DNA of 64,000 nt from positions 1-64,000 of the forward strand of contig CAIUMH010000038.1 in the NCBI GenBank assembly GCA_903900235.1, read 5' to 3'. Below the pieces are notes generated by a model, which was not told the DNA's origin, did not search any database, and worked only from the letters and a program-made list of their open reading frames with translations. Origin of the DNA: an uncultured Actinomycetes bacterium. GTDB lineage: Bacteria; Actinomycetota; Acidimicrobiia; Acidimicrobiales; RAAP-2. The translations under genes and the position numbers were made by a program. This document shows positions 19,892 to 27,384 of the stretch, in pieces (positions within the stretch are counted from its first letter, which is position 1; each line of letters begins with the position of its first letter).

Positions 19892-21283
19892 TCACCCACC
19901 TGCCTTGATCTGCTGGATGAGGGTGGTGACCTGCTCGTAGAGCTGGCGCTTCTCTCCCATCTGATCGGTGATCTTGTCAACGGCGCTGATCACCGTGGAG
20001 TGATCCCGACCACCGAAGACCTTGCCGATCGATGGATAGGAGTAGTCGGTGAGTGAGCGGACGAGGTACATGGCCACATGGCGGGCGGTGACGAGGGGGC
20101 GGGCCCGTCGGGGACCGGTGAGCTCCTCGACGCTGAGGTGGTAGTACTCGGCAACGGCCGCGAGGATCATGTCCGGGGTAATCATGGCGGCCTCGGAGCC
20201 GATGTCAGGCAGCACCTGAATAGCCAACGCCAGAGAGATGGGCTCGCCGGTTAATGATGCGAAGGCGGCGACCCGGGTTAGCGCCCCTTCGAGCTCCCGG
20301 ATGTTGTCGCGCACGTTGGTGGCGATGAACTCACAGACGTCATCGGGTAGGTCGATTCCCTCGAACTGTGCTTTCGCCCGCAAGATAGCCATCCGGGTCT
20401 CGAGGTCGGGGGCCTCGATCTCGGCGACAAGACCCGAGAGGAGCCGGCTACGGAGACGATCTTCGAGCTTCTCGATGGACTTGGGCGGACGATCAGAGGT
20501 CAGCACGATCTGCTTGCCAGCCGAGTGCAGCGTGTTGTACGTGTGGAACAGCTCTTCTTGGATCGCATCCTTGTTCTGGATGAATTGGATGTCGTCGACG
20601 AGTAGGACGTCGCATTCCCGGTAGTTCCGTTTCAGCGCCAACTGGGTCTTGCGCTGGATTGATTCGACGAAGTCGTTGAAGAAGGTCTCCGTCGTGACGT
20701 AGAGCACCCGGCTCGAGGGTCGGGTCTGGACCATCCAGTTACCAATGGCATGGAGGAGGTGAGTCTTGCCGAGACCAGATCCGCCATAGATGAAGAGGGG
20801 GTTGTAGGACCGGCCGGGGGACTCGGCCACGGTCTGGGCGGCGGCTAACGCCATACGGTTGGACTGGGCAGACACGAAGGTATCGAACGTAAACCGGGGA
20901 TCGAGCCGAATCCCGTCAGCCGGGGCGGCCGACACCCGGGGCGCAATGGTTCGGTTGTCGGACTGCGGTGGTGTCGCAGCCGGGGCGTCAGCGCCGATCG
21001 GGAACACCTCTTCAAAGGCGAACTCGGGAGCTTCGGCGACCACCAGCTCGAGGCTGATCTCGACGGGCCGACCTGCCGCCGCTGACGCCAGGTCTCGGAT
21101 CAGCCCAAGGAAACGCTCAGCCACCTTGCTTCGGACATAGTGGCTTGGAACACCAAGGATCAAGTTGTCCCCAGACATATCCACAGGTGTGACGAGTGAC
21201 AGACAAGTTTTCCACACAACATCAGAGACGGATTCCTGCAGGGAAGGCCTGCATTTTCCCCAGATCTCGGTCATCTCGTTCAT
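19892..21283 (-). CDS. dnaA: Chromosomal replication initiator DnaA
   Basis: A 463-residue AAA+ initiator. Domain I opens with 'EIWGKCRPSLQESVSDVVW'. Domain III holds Walker A 'YGGSGLGKTHLLHAIG', Walker B 'VLLVDDIQFIQ' and the arginine-finger region 'LRSRLLSGL'. Domain IV ends with the DNA-binding signature 'GKVFGGRDHSTVISAV'. The protein binds DnaA boxes at oriC and opens the duplex for DciA/DnaB loading. Boxes at 21177-21185 and 21208-21216 lie inside its own first codons and others just upstream, suggesting autoregulation. Confidence 0.97.
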   Translation of the reverse strand: MNEMTEIWGKCRPSLQESVSDVVWKTCLSLVTPVDMSGDNLILGVPSHYVRSKVAERFLGLIRDLASAAAGRPVEISLELVVAEAPEFAFEEVFPIGADAPAATPPQSDNRTIAPRVSAAPADGIRLDPRFTFDTFVSAQSNRMALAAAQTVAESPGRSYNPLFIYGGSGLGKTHLLHAIGNWMVQTRPSSRVLYVTTETFFNDFVESIQRKTQLALKRNYRECDVLLVDDIQFIQNKDAIQEELFHTYNTLHSAGKQIVLTSDRPPKSIEKLEDRLRSRLLSGLVAEIEAPDLETRMAILRAKAQFEGIDLPDDVCEFIATNVRDNIRELEGALTRVAAFASLTGEPISLALAIQVLPDIGSEAAMITPDMILAAVAEYYHLSVEELTGPRRARPLVTARHVAMYLVRSLTDYSYPSIGKVFGGRDHSTVISAVDKITDQMGEKRQLYEQVTTLIQQIKAGG

Positions 21284-21361
21284 TGAAGCCCCACCGTCCT
21301 TCTCACTCTTTTATCCACACCACTGTCCACACCTGTGGAGCGCGAAGATCCCTGTGGACAT
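21177..21361. promoter_or_regulatory. DnaA-box cluster at the dnaA start and upstream region
   Basis: Sites are ATATCCACA (21177-21185), TTTTCCACA (21208-21216), a perfect TTATCCACA (21311-21319), CTGTCCACA (21323-21331) and, in the other orientation, TGTGGACAT (21353-21361). Two lie inside the dnaA coding start and three in the dnaA-rpmH gap. The cluster can serve dnaA autoregulation, form the second half of a bipartite origin, or both. Confidence 0.6.
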
Positions 21362-21531
21362 CCCCCGCGCGCAGAGCGGGTAAGCGAACATAGCCGACCG
21401 AGCGAGCTTCGACTAGTGGTGATGGCCGCGCGCCGTCTAGCATGGGCAGACCGTCACGCACGACCGCCGGCTCGCATCCTCGAGCATGGCTCCGCAGTGC
21501 CGACGCACGAACGGAAGGTCAGGAAGAAAAC

Positions 21532-21666
21532 ATGAAGCGCACGTACCAGCCCAACACCCGCAAGCGAGCCAAGACCCACGGGTTTCGGTCGCGCATGGCC
21601 ACCAAAGCGGGCCGCAACATCCTTCGCTCACGCCGGGCCAAGGGCCGCCACAAGCTGACCGTCTGA
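21532..21666 (+). CDS. rpmH: 50S ribosomal protein L34
   Basis: A 44-residue, very basic protein identical in pattern to L34 ([22 protein letters not shown]...[18 protein letters not shown]). It is a late-assembling large-subunit protein. The ATG at 21532 follows an 'aggaagaaaa' ribosome-binding site; the ORF-track extension upstream is ignored. It heads the rightward rpmH-rnpA-yidD-yidC-jag-rsmG cluster and diverges from dnaA across a 248-bp gap. Confidence 0.97.
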   Translation: MKRTYQPNTRKRAKTHGFRSRMATKAGRNILRSRRAKGRHKLTV

Positions 21667-21669
21667 TAG

Positions 21670-22023
21670 ATGGAGGGTCGCAGCGTGGGACCAGTGGTCT
21701 CCCGTGCGACGTTTCTGGCGTTGCGCCGGCCCGCCGGCCGATCCAGGCAGGGTCCACTGCACGTCCGTTGGGTCCCTCTTCCGGGGGATAATGACGAGGT
21801 GCAGGTGTCCTATGTCATCTCGAAGCGCTGCGGGAATGCCGTCCGGAGGAACCGGATCAGACGGCGGACCAAGGGGGCGATTGCCCTGATATCCCAAGGG
21901 ATTCCCGCAGGCGCCTACCTGATTACCACTGAAGCCGAGGTAGCCACCATGAATTTCCAGGAGTTGGTCGAGCGAGTCACCAGCGCGCTCGCTCGCGCTG
22001 GCGGTTCCGAGGTGCGACCATGA
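21670..22023 (+). CDS. rnpA: Ribonuclease P protein component
   Basis: A 117-residue basic protein that helps RNase P RNA process tRNA 5' ends. The signature is '[23 protein letters not shown]', which contains the conserved RNR motif. The start is 4 bp after the rpmH stop and the gene overlaps yidD by 4 bp (ATGA). The segment before the core (about 40 residues) is normal for the family. Confidence 0.93.
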   Translation: MEGRSVGPVVSRATFLALRRPAGRSRQGPLHVRWVPLPGDNDEVQVSYVISKRCGNAVRRNRIRRRTKGAIALISQGIPAGAYLITTEAEVATMNFQELVERVTSALARAGGSEVRP

Positions 22024-22274
22024 CGGAACGGCTGGCGACGGGACCGGCTCGGGCGGCGCAGCGCGCCGTCGAGGCCTACCAGGTGGCCCGGAGAGGGAGT
22101 CTGTCCCCCTGTCGGTTCACCCCAAGCTGCTCCGAGTATGCGCACGAAGCACTGGGGGAGCACGGCCTGACACGCGGCCTAGTCCTCGCCGCATGGCGCG
22201 TCCTGCGCTGTAATCCCATCGGCGGCCGAGGTGTCGACCTCGTGCCGCTCAACACCCGAGGGGGAACCCGATGA
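22020..22274 (+). CDS. yidD: Membrane protein insertion efficiency factor YidD
   Basis: An 84-residue protein with the family motif '[21 protein letters not shown]' and '[17 protein letters not shown]'. YidD is a small membrane-associated protein that improves YidC-dependent insertion. It overlaps rnpA by 4 bp upstream and yidC by 4 bp downstream, so the three are translationally coupled. Confidence 0.93.
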   Translation: MTERLATGPARAAQRAVEAYQVARRGSLSPCRFTPSCSEYAHEALGEHGLTRGLVLAAWRVLRCNPIGGRGVDLVPLNTRGGTR

Positions 22275-23305
22275 ACGATCACGTCCTGCTACTCGGCAAC
22301 ATCATCAGCTCGGTTGGCGCAATCTTCCAGCCAGTCCTGCATCTCTTCGCCTCCATCCTGGCCTTCATCTACTCGGTGATCCCCAACTACGCCTTGGCTA
22401 TCACCATCCTCACCATCTTGATCATGGGGGCGCTTACTCCCCTGACGGTGAAGAGCACGAAGTCCATGATCGCCATGCAGCGAGTGCAGCCCGAGATCAA
22501 GAAACTCCAGCAGAAGTACAAGGGGGCGGAGAACCGGGCACAGCTGAACGAAGAGCTGATGCGCCTCTACAAAGAGGAGAAAGTGAACCCGGCTGGCGGC
22601 TGCCTCCCGATGTTCATCCAGTTCCCCTTCCTGATCATCCTCTACGACGTTATTCGTGGCATTACCAATACGGTGAACCCCTCGGCGGCCATCAAGCAAC
22701 ATGTCATCGATGCCTGCCACCTCACCATCACTCACTCAATAGCGGCACCCCGTTATATCCCCGATACATCAAAGATGTACTGCGACCTAGTTGCCAATAA
22801 TGGTCAAATGAAGTCCTTCGGACTTGACTTGGCTCTCAAGCCATTCTCCCACCACTCCTCGTGGATCGCAGCGATACCATTTTTCGCATTGGTTGGAATT
22901 GCCGTTGCACTTCAGTACGTACAGATGTCAAGGATGAGCAAGCGCAATCCCGCCTCGCAGCAGAATTCGCAGATGGCCACAATTCAGAAGTTCATGCCAA
23001 TTGTGTTTGCCTATATCTATTTTTTGATCCCTGCAGCCGTCCTGATCTACATGGTTGTGTCGTCGACCATCCGAATCCTCACCCAAGAGGCCATCTTCGC
23101 CAGCGGGGTTGCAACCCCGCTGGCGGCATCGTCGGGCACGCAACGGCCGGCAGCTGGGAAGGCTGGAGCAATCGCAGCCACCAGCACAGAGAAATCAGAA
23201 AAGAAAGGGGACGTCGTCCCCGCCGCGTCGGAGGAGGAGATGGACAAGCCAATAGCGAATCCCTCGACGCGTTCGAAGAACAAGCGCAAGAGGAAGGAGC
23301 GCTAG
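22271..23305 (+). CDS. yidC: Membrane protein insertase YidC/Oxa1 family
   Basis: A 344-residue polytopic protein of the short (gram-positive) YidC type without the large periplasmic domain. It has the core helices around '[21 protein letters not shown]' and '[23 protein letters not shown]', and later '[29 protein letters not shown]'. It inserts membrane proteins alone or with SecYEG. The tail after about residue 270 is polar and basic and ends in [11 protein letters not shown], as expected for ribosome contact. A perfect 26-bp DNA palindrome lies within the tail-coding part. Confidence 0.93.
   Translation: MNDHVLLLGNIISSVGAIFQPVLHLFASILAFIYSVIPNYALAITILTILIMGALTPLTVKSTKSMIAMQRVQPEIKKLQQKYKGAENRAQLNEELMRLYKEEKVNPAGGCLPMFIQFPFLIILYDVIRGITNTVNPSAAIKQHVIDACHLTITHSIAAPRYIPDTSKMYCDLVANNGQMKSFGLDLALKPFSHHSSWIAAIPFFALVGIAVALQYVQMSRMSKRNPASQQNSQMATIQKFMPIVFAYIYFLIPAAVLIYMVVSSTIRILTQEAIFASGVATPLAASSGTQRPAAGKAGAIAATSTEKSEKKGDVVPAASEEEMDKPIANPSTRSKNKRKRKER
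23099..23124. repeat. Perfect 26-bp inverted repeat inside yidC
   Basis: GCCAGCGGGGTTG is followed immediately by its reverse complement CAACCCCGCTGGC. In the mRNA this would form a long GC-rich stem, though the tight centre must open a few bases. It codes for part of [11 protein letters not shown] just after the last transmembrane helix. No U-run follows, so it is not a classical terminator. Confidence 0.7.
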
Positions 23306-23308
23306 ATC

Positions 23309-24196
23309 GTGGAATGGGTTGAGATCACCGCAAACACCGTCGAGGCGGCCAAAGAGAAGGCACTCGAGCAGCTTGGCGTCGCCGAGGGCGACGCCGAGAT
23401 CCAGGTTGTCCAGGAACCCAAGACGGGGCTGTTCGGGAGGGTTCGTCAGGAGGCACGAGTCCGGGCGCGTGTCCAACCGTCGTCGCCGAGACCAAAGCGA
23501 TCCCGAGGGGGCGGCAAGAGTCGCAACGAAGGGCAACGGGGCCAGAAGCCGCGTGCTGAGGGTCAAGGTGGCCAGCGCTCACCGAAGCCCAAGGCGGAGA
23601 AGCAGCAAGGTGGGCGGCAAGAAGGCGGCCGCAACGCAGATCGGAAGGCAGCCGGCGCTGCCGCAGTATCGAGTGTGGCGCCCGCCGGTGGCGCATCAAG
23701 GAACAAGGAAGAGGACGAGATGGCAGATGGTGTGACGCTGGAGGAGCAGGCCGCTGTGGCCAAGGAGTTCCTCGTCGGGTTGATCGAGGTTATGGACCTC
23801 GAAGCGACAGTGGAAATCCGAACTCTCGACGACGAGACCGTGGAGCTGGCGGTCGACGGCGAGGGCCTCGGCATGCTCGTCGGTCCTCGTGGAACGACGC
23901 TCGCTGCCCTGCAGGACATCACCCGCACGGTGGTGCAGGGTCGCTATACGGCAAAGACGGACCGCATCCTCGTTGATGTCGCCCGCTATCGTGAGCGTCG
24001 CTCAGCAGCACTGACCCGCTTCACCAAGGAGCAGGCCGAGCTCGTTCTGTCCTCCGGTGAGGAGCGAGCACTCGAGCCGATGTCACCAGCTGACCGCAAG
24101 GTCATCCATGACGCCGTCAACGAGATCGAGGGCGTGACCACCCGTTCCGAGGGCGAAGATGCCCGCCGGCACGTGGTGCTTGCCCCCGCGGGCTGA
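23309..24196 (+). CDS. jag: Jag/KhpB-type RNA-binding protein
   Basis: A 295-residue protein. Residues 1-55 form the Jag_N domain (EWVEITANTVEAAKEKALEQ...GLFG). Residues about 56-135 are a K/R/G/Q-rich low-complexity linker. A KH domain follows (LVGPRGTTLAALQDI) and then an R3H domain (RYRERRSAALTRFTKEQ). It starts with GTG 3 bp after yidC. An internal in-frame ATG at 23720, just downstream of a 'ggaagagg' purine run, would give a KH-R3H-only form. KhpB proteins bind mRNAs and influence cell division and wall growth. Confidence 0.9.
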   Translation: MEWVEITANTVEAAKEKALEQLGVAEGDAEIQVVQEPKTGLFGRVRQEARVRARVQPSSPRPKRSRGGGKSRNEGQRGQKPRAEGQGGQRSPKPKAEKQQGGRQEGGRNADRKAAGAAAVSSVAPAGGASRNKEEDEMADGVTLEEQAAVAKEFLVGLIEVMDLEATVEIRTLDDETVELAVDGEGLGMLVGPRGTTLAALQDITRTVVQGRYTAKTDRILVDVARYRERRSAALTRFTKEQAELVLSSGEERALEPMSPADRKVIHDAVNEIEGVTTRSEGEDARRHVVLAPAG

Positions 24197-24203
24197 ACCG
24201 TAA

Positions 24204-24836
24204 ATGGCCTCCACGCCACTTGACGACGTGGAGGCCGTCCTGGTGAAGAGCCGGGATTTGGGCTTCCTGGGGCCCGGCGATGTCGGGCCCCAGATCACCC
24301 ATGCTGCAGCCTTTGCGGCAGCAGCGGAGGTTTCACTCCCCCACCCACCCCAGCGAGTGGTGGACATGGGGTCTGGAGGAGGACTCCCGGGCCTTGTGCT
24401 GGCGGCACTCTGGCCTGAATCGGCGATTGTCTTGCTCGACGGATCTACCCGCCGCTGTGAATTCCTCGAGATGGCGGTCGACGAACTCAATGCCGCTGAC
24501 CATGTGACGGTACGGTGCGGCCGAGCTGAAGACCTGGCGCAAGATCCATCGATGCGGGGAACCGCCGACCTCGTGGTGGCGCGCTCCTTCGGAGCCCCAG
24601 CTGTGCTGGCGGAGTGCTCGGCGGGAATCCTTGAGGTTGGGGGACATCTGCTCGTGTCGGAGCCACCGGATGAGGACCTGGGGCGCTGGCCCTCTGCAGG
24701 ACTCGCTCAGCTTGGTTTCGGACCCGCCCAACTGGTCACGGCCGGAGCCCGGTTCGCGCTGATCCCGCTGAACAGCGCATGTCCCGATCGCTTTCCTCGG
24801 CGAGTCGGAGTTCCCAGCAAGCGTCCCCTCTTCTGA
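24204..24836 (+). CDS. rsmG: 16S rRNA (guanine-N7) methyltransferase RsmG
   Basis: A 210-residue SAM-dependent methyltransferase that modifies G527 of 16S rRNA (E. coli numbering). Motif I is 'VVDMGSGGGLPGLVLAALWP', followed by 'IVLLDGSTRRCEFLEMA' and 'DLVVARSFGAPAVLAECSA', the family catalytic region. It begins 7 bp after jag. Its last codons (PSKRPLF, 'agcaagcgtcccct') are echoed in the tandem parS units immediately downstream. Confidence 0.93.
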   Translation: MASTPLDDVEAVLVKSRDLGFLGPGDVGPQITHAAAFAAAAEVSLPHPPQRVVDMGSGGGLPGLVLAALWPESAIVLLDGSTRRCEFLEMAVDELNAADHVTVRCGRAEDLAQDPSMRGTADLVVARSFGAPAVLAECSAGILEVGGHLLVSEPPDEDLGRWPSAGLAQLGFGPAQLVTAGARFALIPLNSACPDRFPRRVGVPSKRPLF

Positions 24837-24843
24837 CGCAACA

Positions 24844-24859
24844 CGTTTCACGTGAAACA
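24844..24859. promoter_or_regulatory. parS: parS site 1
   Basis: CGTTTCACGTGAAACA differs from the consensus TGTTTCACGTGAAACA only at the first base. It is the ParB loading site for chromosome segregation and lies 8 bp after the rsmG stop. Confidence 0.92.
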
Positions 24860-24957
24860 TGCCGGGAGAACCGATGCTGGAGTCCTTGAGGTGGCCCGGC
24901 TGGTACCTCTTGCTGGTTTGATGAGATCGAGCAAGCGCCCTCTGTCCTCACCCAACA

Positions 24958-24973
24958 CGTTTCACGTGAAACA
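24958..24973. promoter_or_regulatory. parS: parS site 2
   Basis: CGTTTCACGTGAAACA, identical to site 1 and exactly 114 bp from it, with matching flanks (acA...tg). Confidence 0.92.
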
Positions 24974-25071
24974 TGCCGCGGGAGCCGCTGTTGGAGTTCT
25001 CCGGACGACTTAGTTGGAACTCCTGGTGGGCGTGATGACAGCGAGCAAGCGTCCCCTGCCCTGGTTCGACA

Positions 25072-25087
25072 CGTTTCACGTGAAACA
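25072..25087. promoter_or_regulatory. parS: parS site 3
   Basis: CGTTTCACGTGAAACA, identical to sites 1 and 2 and again 114 bp further on. Confidence 0.92.
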
Positions 25088-25142
25088 TGACGAGGTGCGT
25101 GCTGCTGGCCGGCGACCCTTCGAGATTCAGTCCCGGGGATCA

Positions 25143-25158
25143 GGTTTCACGTGGAACA
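25143..25158. promoter_or_regulatory. parS: parS site 4, diverged
   Basis: GGTTTCACGTGGAACA keeps the core TTTCACGTG but has changes in the outer arms, so ParB may bind it more weakly. It lies about 100 bp before parA and could couple ParB to parAB regulation. Confidence 0.7.
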
Positions 25159-25253
25159 TTACGATCACCGCACCTGCTCAGATCCTCGCTTGACGTCAGT
25201 GAGCAGACGGGGCAGTATTGGTCGGTGCTCACCCCGTCAACTCAAGGCTACTG

Positions 25254-26309
25254 ATGGCAATCTGGCGAAAGAACCGGGAGGGCTCGTTCTCCCCTGAGCC
25301 GACCGAGATGACTGACGCTCCAGGAGTGGATTCTGGGACCCAGCCTGTATCGTCGGTAGACGCTGTATCAGGCCCGGAGAGCACCGAGGTTCCCGAGGTG
25401 ACCGCGACCACAACCCACCAGGATGGCCCGCCCGCCTCGCCGGATCCTGAGGTTGCTGAAGCCCCGCAAGCGCCGACAATTGAGCCTGTGGCCGAGATCG
25501 ACGGAGAACCATCGATCGATACATACCGCCCACTCCCCCGCATCCTGGCCGTGGCAAACCAAAAGGGTGGGGTGGGCAAGACCACGACCACCATCAATCT
25601 TGGTGCCGGTTTGGCGGAGTTGGGCTATCGCGTGCTGGTCGTGGACTTGGACCCCCAGGGCAATGCCACCACGGGCCTGGGAATCCAGCGGAAGAACTTT
25701 GAGCACTCGATGTACGACGTCATTATGCGAGAGCACCCCCTTGAGGATGTCATCGAGCCCACAAGCGTCAAGAACCTCTTCGTGGCCCCTGCAACGCTGG
25801 ACCTTTCGGGGGTGGAGATCGAGCTGGTCCCGGCGTTCAGCCGTGAGATGAGGCTCAAGCGAGCTCTTGAGCCGCTTGAGGAGGACTTCGACTTCGTTCT
25901 GATCGATTGTCCCCCCTCCCTTGGGCTGATCACGATCAACGCTCTCTCGGCCGCCGGGGAGGTGCTGGTTCCGATCCAGTGCGAGTACTACGCCCTTGAA
26001 GGCCTCAGCCAGCTGCGCAACACGCTGAAACTGGTGGCGGGCAACCTGAATCCCAGTCTCGAGATGTCCACCATCGTGCTGACCATGTTCGACTCGAGGA
26101 CGCGGCTGGCTTCCGACGTCCGAGACGACGTTCGAGCACACTTCCCCGATCAGGTGTGCGACACCATCATCCCTCGGACCGTCCGCCTCTCTGAGGCTCC
26201 GTCCTTCGGGCAGCCGATCACGACATTCGACACGAACTCCCGGGGAGCACATGCTTATCGGGCCCTGGCACAGGAGGTGAGCGGTGGCGCGCCGAAGCGG
26301 GCTGGGTAA
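25254..26309 (+). CDS. parA: Chromosome partitioning ATPase ParA
   Basis: A 351-residue ParA/Soj ATPase. The deviant Walker A is 'VANQKGGVGKTTTTINLG', Walker B-like 'FVLIDCPPSLGLITINAL', and the later 'MFDSRTRLASDV' and 'RLSEAPSFGQPI' are family landmarks. About 100 acidic, proline-rich residues precede the ATPase core and look disordered. The ATG at 25254 is preferred to the TTG at 25218 used by the ORF track, but neither has a strong ribosome-binding site. ParA moves ParB-parS complexes over the nucleoid. It overlaps parB by 26 bp. Confidence 0.93.
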   Translation: MAIWRKNREGSFSPEPTEMTDAPGVDSGTQPVSSVDAVSGPESTEVPEVTATTTHQDGPPASPDPEVAEAPQAPTIEPVAEIDGEPSIDTYRPLPRILAVANQKGGVGKTTTTINLGAGLAELGYRVLVVDLDPQGNATTGLGIQRKNFEHSMYDVIMREHPLEDVIEPTSVKNLFVAPATLDLSGVEIELVPAFSREMRLKRALEPLEEDFDFVLIDCPPSLGLITINALSAAGEVLVPIQCEYYALEGLSQLRNTLKLVAGNLNPSLEMSTIVLTMFDSRTRLASDVRDDVRAHFPDQVCDTIIPRTVRLSEAPSFGQPITTFDTNSRGAHAYRALAQEVSGGAPKRAG

Positions 26310-27228
26310 GGGTCTCGGGGCGCTGATCCCCGGTGACACGAGTGAAGCGGCTGACGGAGTCCTTCGTGAGGTTCCGATCGGATCCATCACGCCGAACTCC
26401 TTCCAGCCCCGCGACCATTTCGATGAGGAGCAGATCGCCTCACTTGCGGCCTCCATCCGTGAATTGGGTGTCCTCCAACCGATCCTGGTGCGCCCAGTGG
26501 GCGACGAGGGAGACTCCTTCGAGCTCATCGCCGGGGAGCGCCGATGGAGGGCGGCTCGCCGAGCCGGCTTGGCAACCATCCCGGTGCTGGTCCGGATCGA
26601 CACGTCGGACCAGAGCAGCCTTGAGCAGGCCCTGGTGGAAAACCTCCACCGGGCTGACCTGAACGCCCTTGAGGAGGCGGCTGCCTACCAGCAGCTGATC
26701 GACGAGTTTGAGCTTACGCATGATGATGTGGCCACAAGGGTCGGCAAAAGCCGGGTTGCGGTCACCAATACCCTGCGACTGCTTCAGCTCCCCGCTGGTG
26801 TCCAGCGGGCGATCGCCGACGGTGAACTCACGGCTGGCCACGGACGGGCCCTCCTCGGTACTCCAGACAGGGCCCTGCAGGAGTCCTTGGCGGCAACAGT
26901 GGTGGCACAGGGCCTTTCTGTCCGGGCTACCGAGGAGCTGGTGCGCTCGGGCGGTGTTGTCGAGGAGGATGAGACGACCGACGAGGAGGCCACCGCCACC
27001 ACGGCGGGAACCCGACCGCCAGAGCCTCGCCGCACGGCACCGCGCCCACTGCCCCCCGCGGGCATCGTGGAGCTCGAAGACTTGCTGTCGTCCCATCTTG
27101 AGACCCGGGTAAAAGTGGACCTCTCGGCGAAGCGGGGCCGGCTCATGGTTGAGTTCGCAACCCTTGAGGATCTTGAGCGAATCTACCGCCAGATGCTTGG
27201 TTCGCAGCGCTCTCCCGACACTCCCTAA
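26284..27228 (+). CDS. parB: Chromosome partitioning CTPase/clamp ParB
   Basis: A 314-residue ParB. The N-terminus 'RRSGLGKGLGALIP' is typical. The CTP-binding box is 'LIAGERRWRAARRAG', followed by 'ALVENLHRADLNALEEA' and the helix-turn-helix 'THDDVATRVGKSRVAVTNTLRLL'. The C-terminal dimerisation part ends in 'TLEDLERIYRQMLG' after an acidic/proline linker. It starts at GTG 26284 inside the end of parA and acts on the parS sites upstream. Confidence 0.95.
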   Translation: MARRSGLGKGLGALIPGDTSEAADGVLREVPIGSITPNSFQPRDHFDEEQIASLAASIRELGVLQPILVRPVGDEGDSFELIAGERRWRAARRAGLATIPVLVRIDTSDQSSLEQALVENLHRADLNALEEAAAYQQLIDEFELTHDDVATRVGKSRVAVTNTLRLLQLPAGVQRAIADGELTAGHGRALLGTPDRALQESLAATVVAQGLSVRATEELVRSGGVVEEDETTDEEATATTAGTRPPEPRRTAPRPLPPAGIVELEDLLSSHLETRVKVDLSAKRGRLMVEFATLEDLERIYRQMLGSQRSPDTP

Positions 27229-27243
27229 CCACTTGATGGTTCG

Positions 27244-27266
27244 CTGAACTGGCCGTTCAGAGTTTT
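27244..27266 (+). terminator. Possible intrinsic terminator after parB
   Basis: CTGAAC-TGGCC-GTTCAG followed by 'agtttt' forms a short hairpin with a T-run 16 bp after the parB stop. The stem is only 6 bp, so strength is uncertain. A DnaA-box-like TGTGGATTG occurs at 27287-27295 in the same gap. Confidence 0.45.
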
Positions 27267-27384
27267 CCCCACCCTGTGCATTAGGTTGTGGATTGTCACA
27301 TTCCTGTCGCGTGCCGTTCGCGTCGGATCACGGTGCCGCACGAGCCTTCAGAAGGACGGGGTGAAGCGAACGGGAGCGGAATGG

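Larger units (their letters stand above)
24815..25158. repeat. Tandem parS-bearing repeat array between rsmG and parA
   Basis: Three units with a period of 114 bp each carry 'agcaagcg' followed by a perfect 16-bp parS-type palindrome. The first unit starts inside the end of rsmG. The inter-site segments remain clearly alignable (for example 'ctggagtccttgag' versus 'ttggagttctccgg'). A fourth, diverged palindrome follows 71 bp after the third. The 417-bp gap from rsmG to parA contains no gene. Confidence 0.85.

Noticed and set aside
24841-25160. Regular repeats that could look like a short CRISPR array
   Set aside because: The repeated cores are 16-bp parS palindromes at 114-bp spacing with homologous, not unique, spacers, and no cas genes are present.
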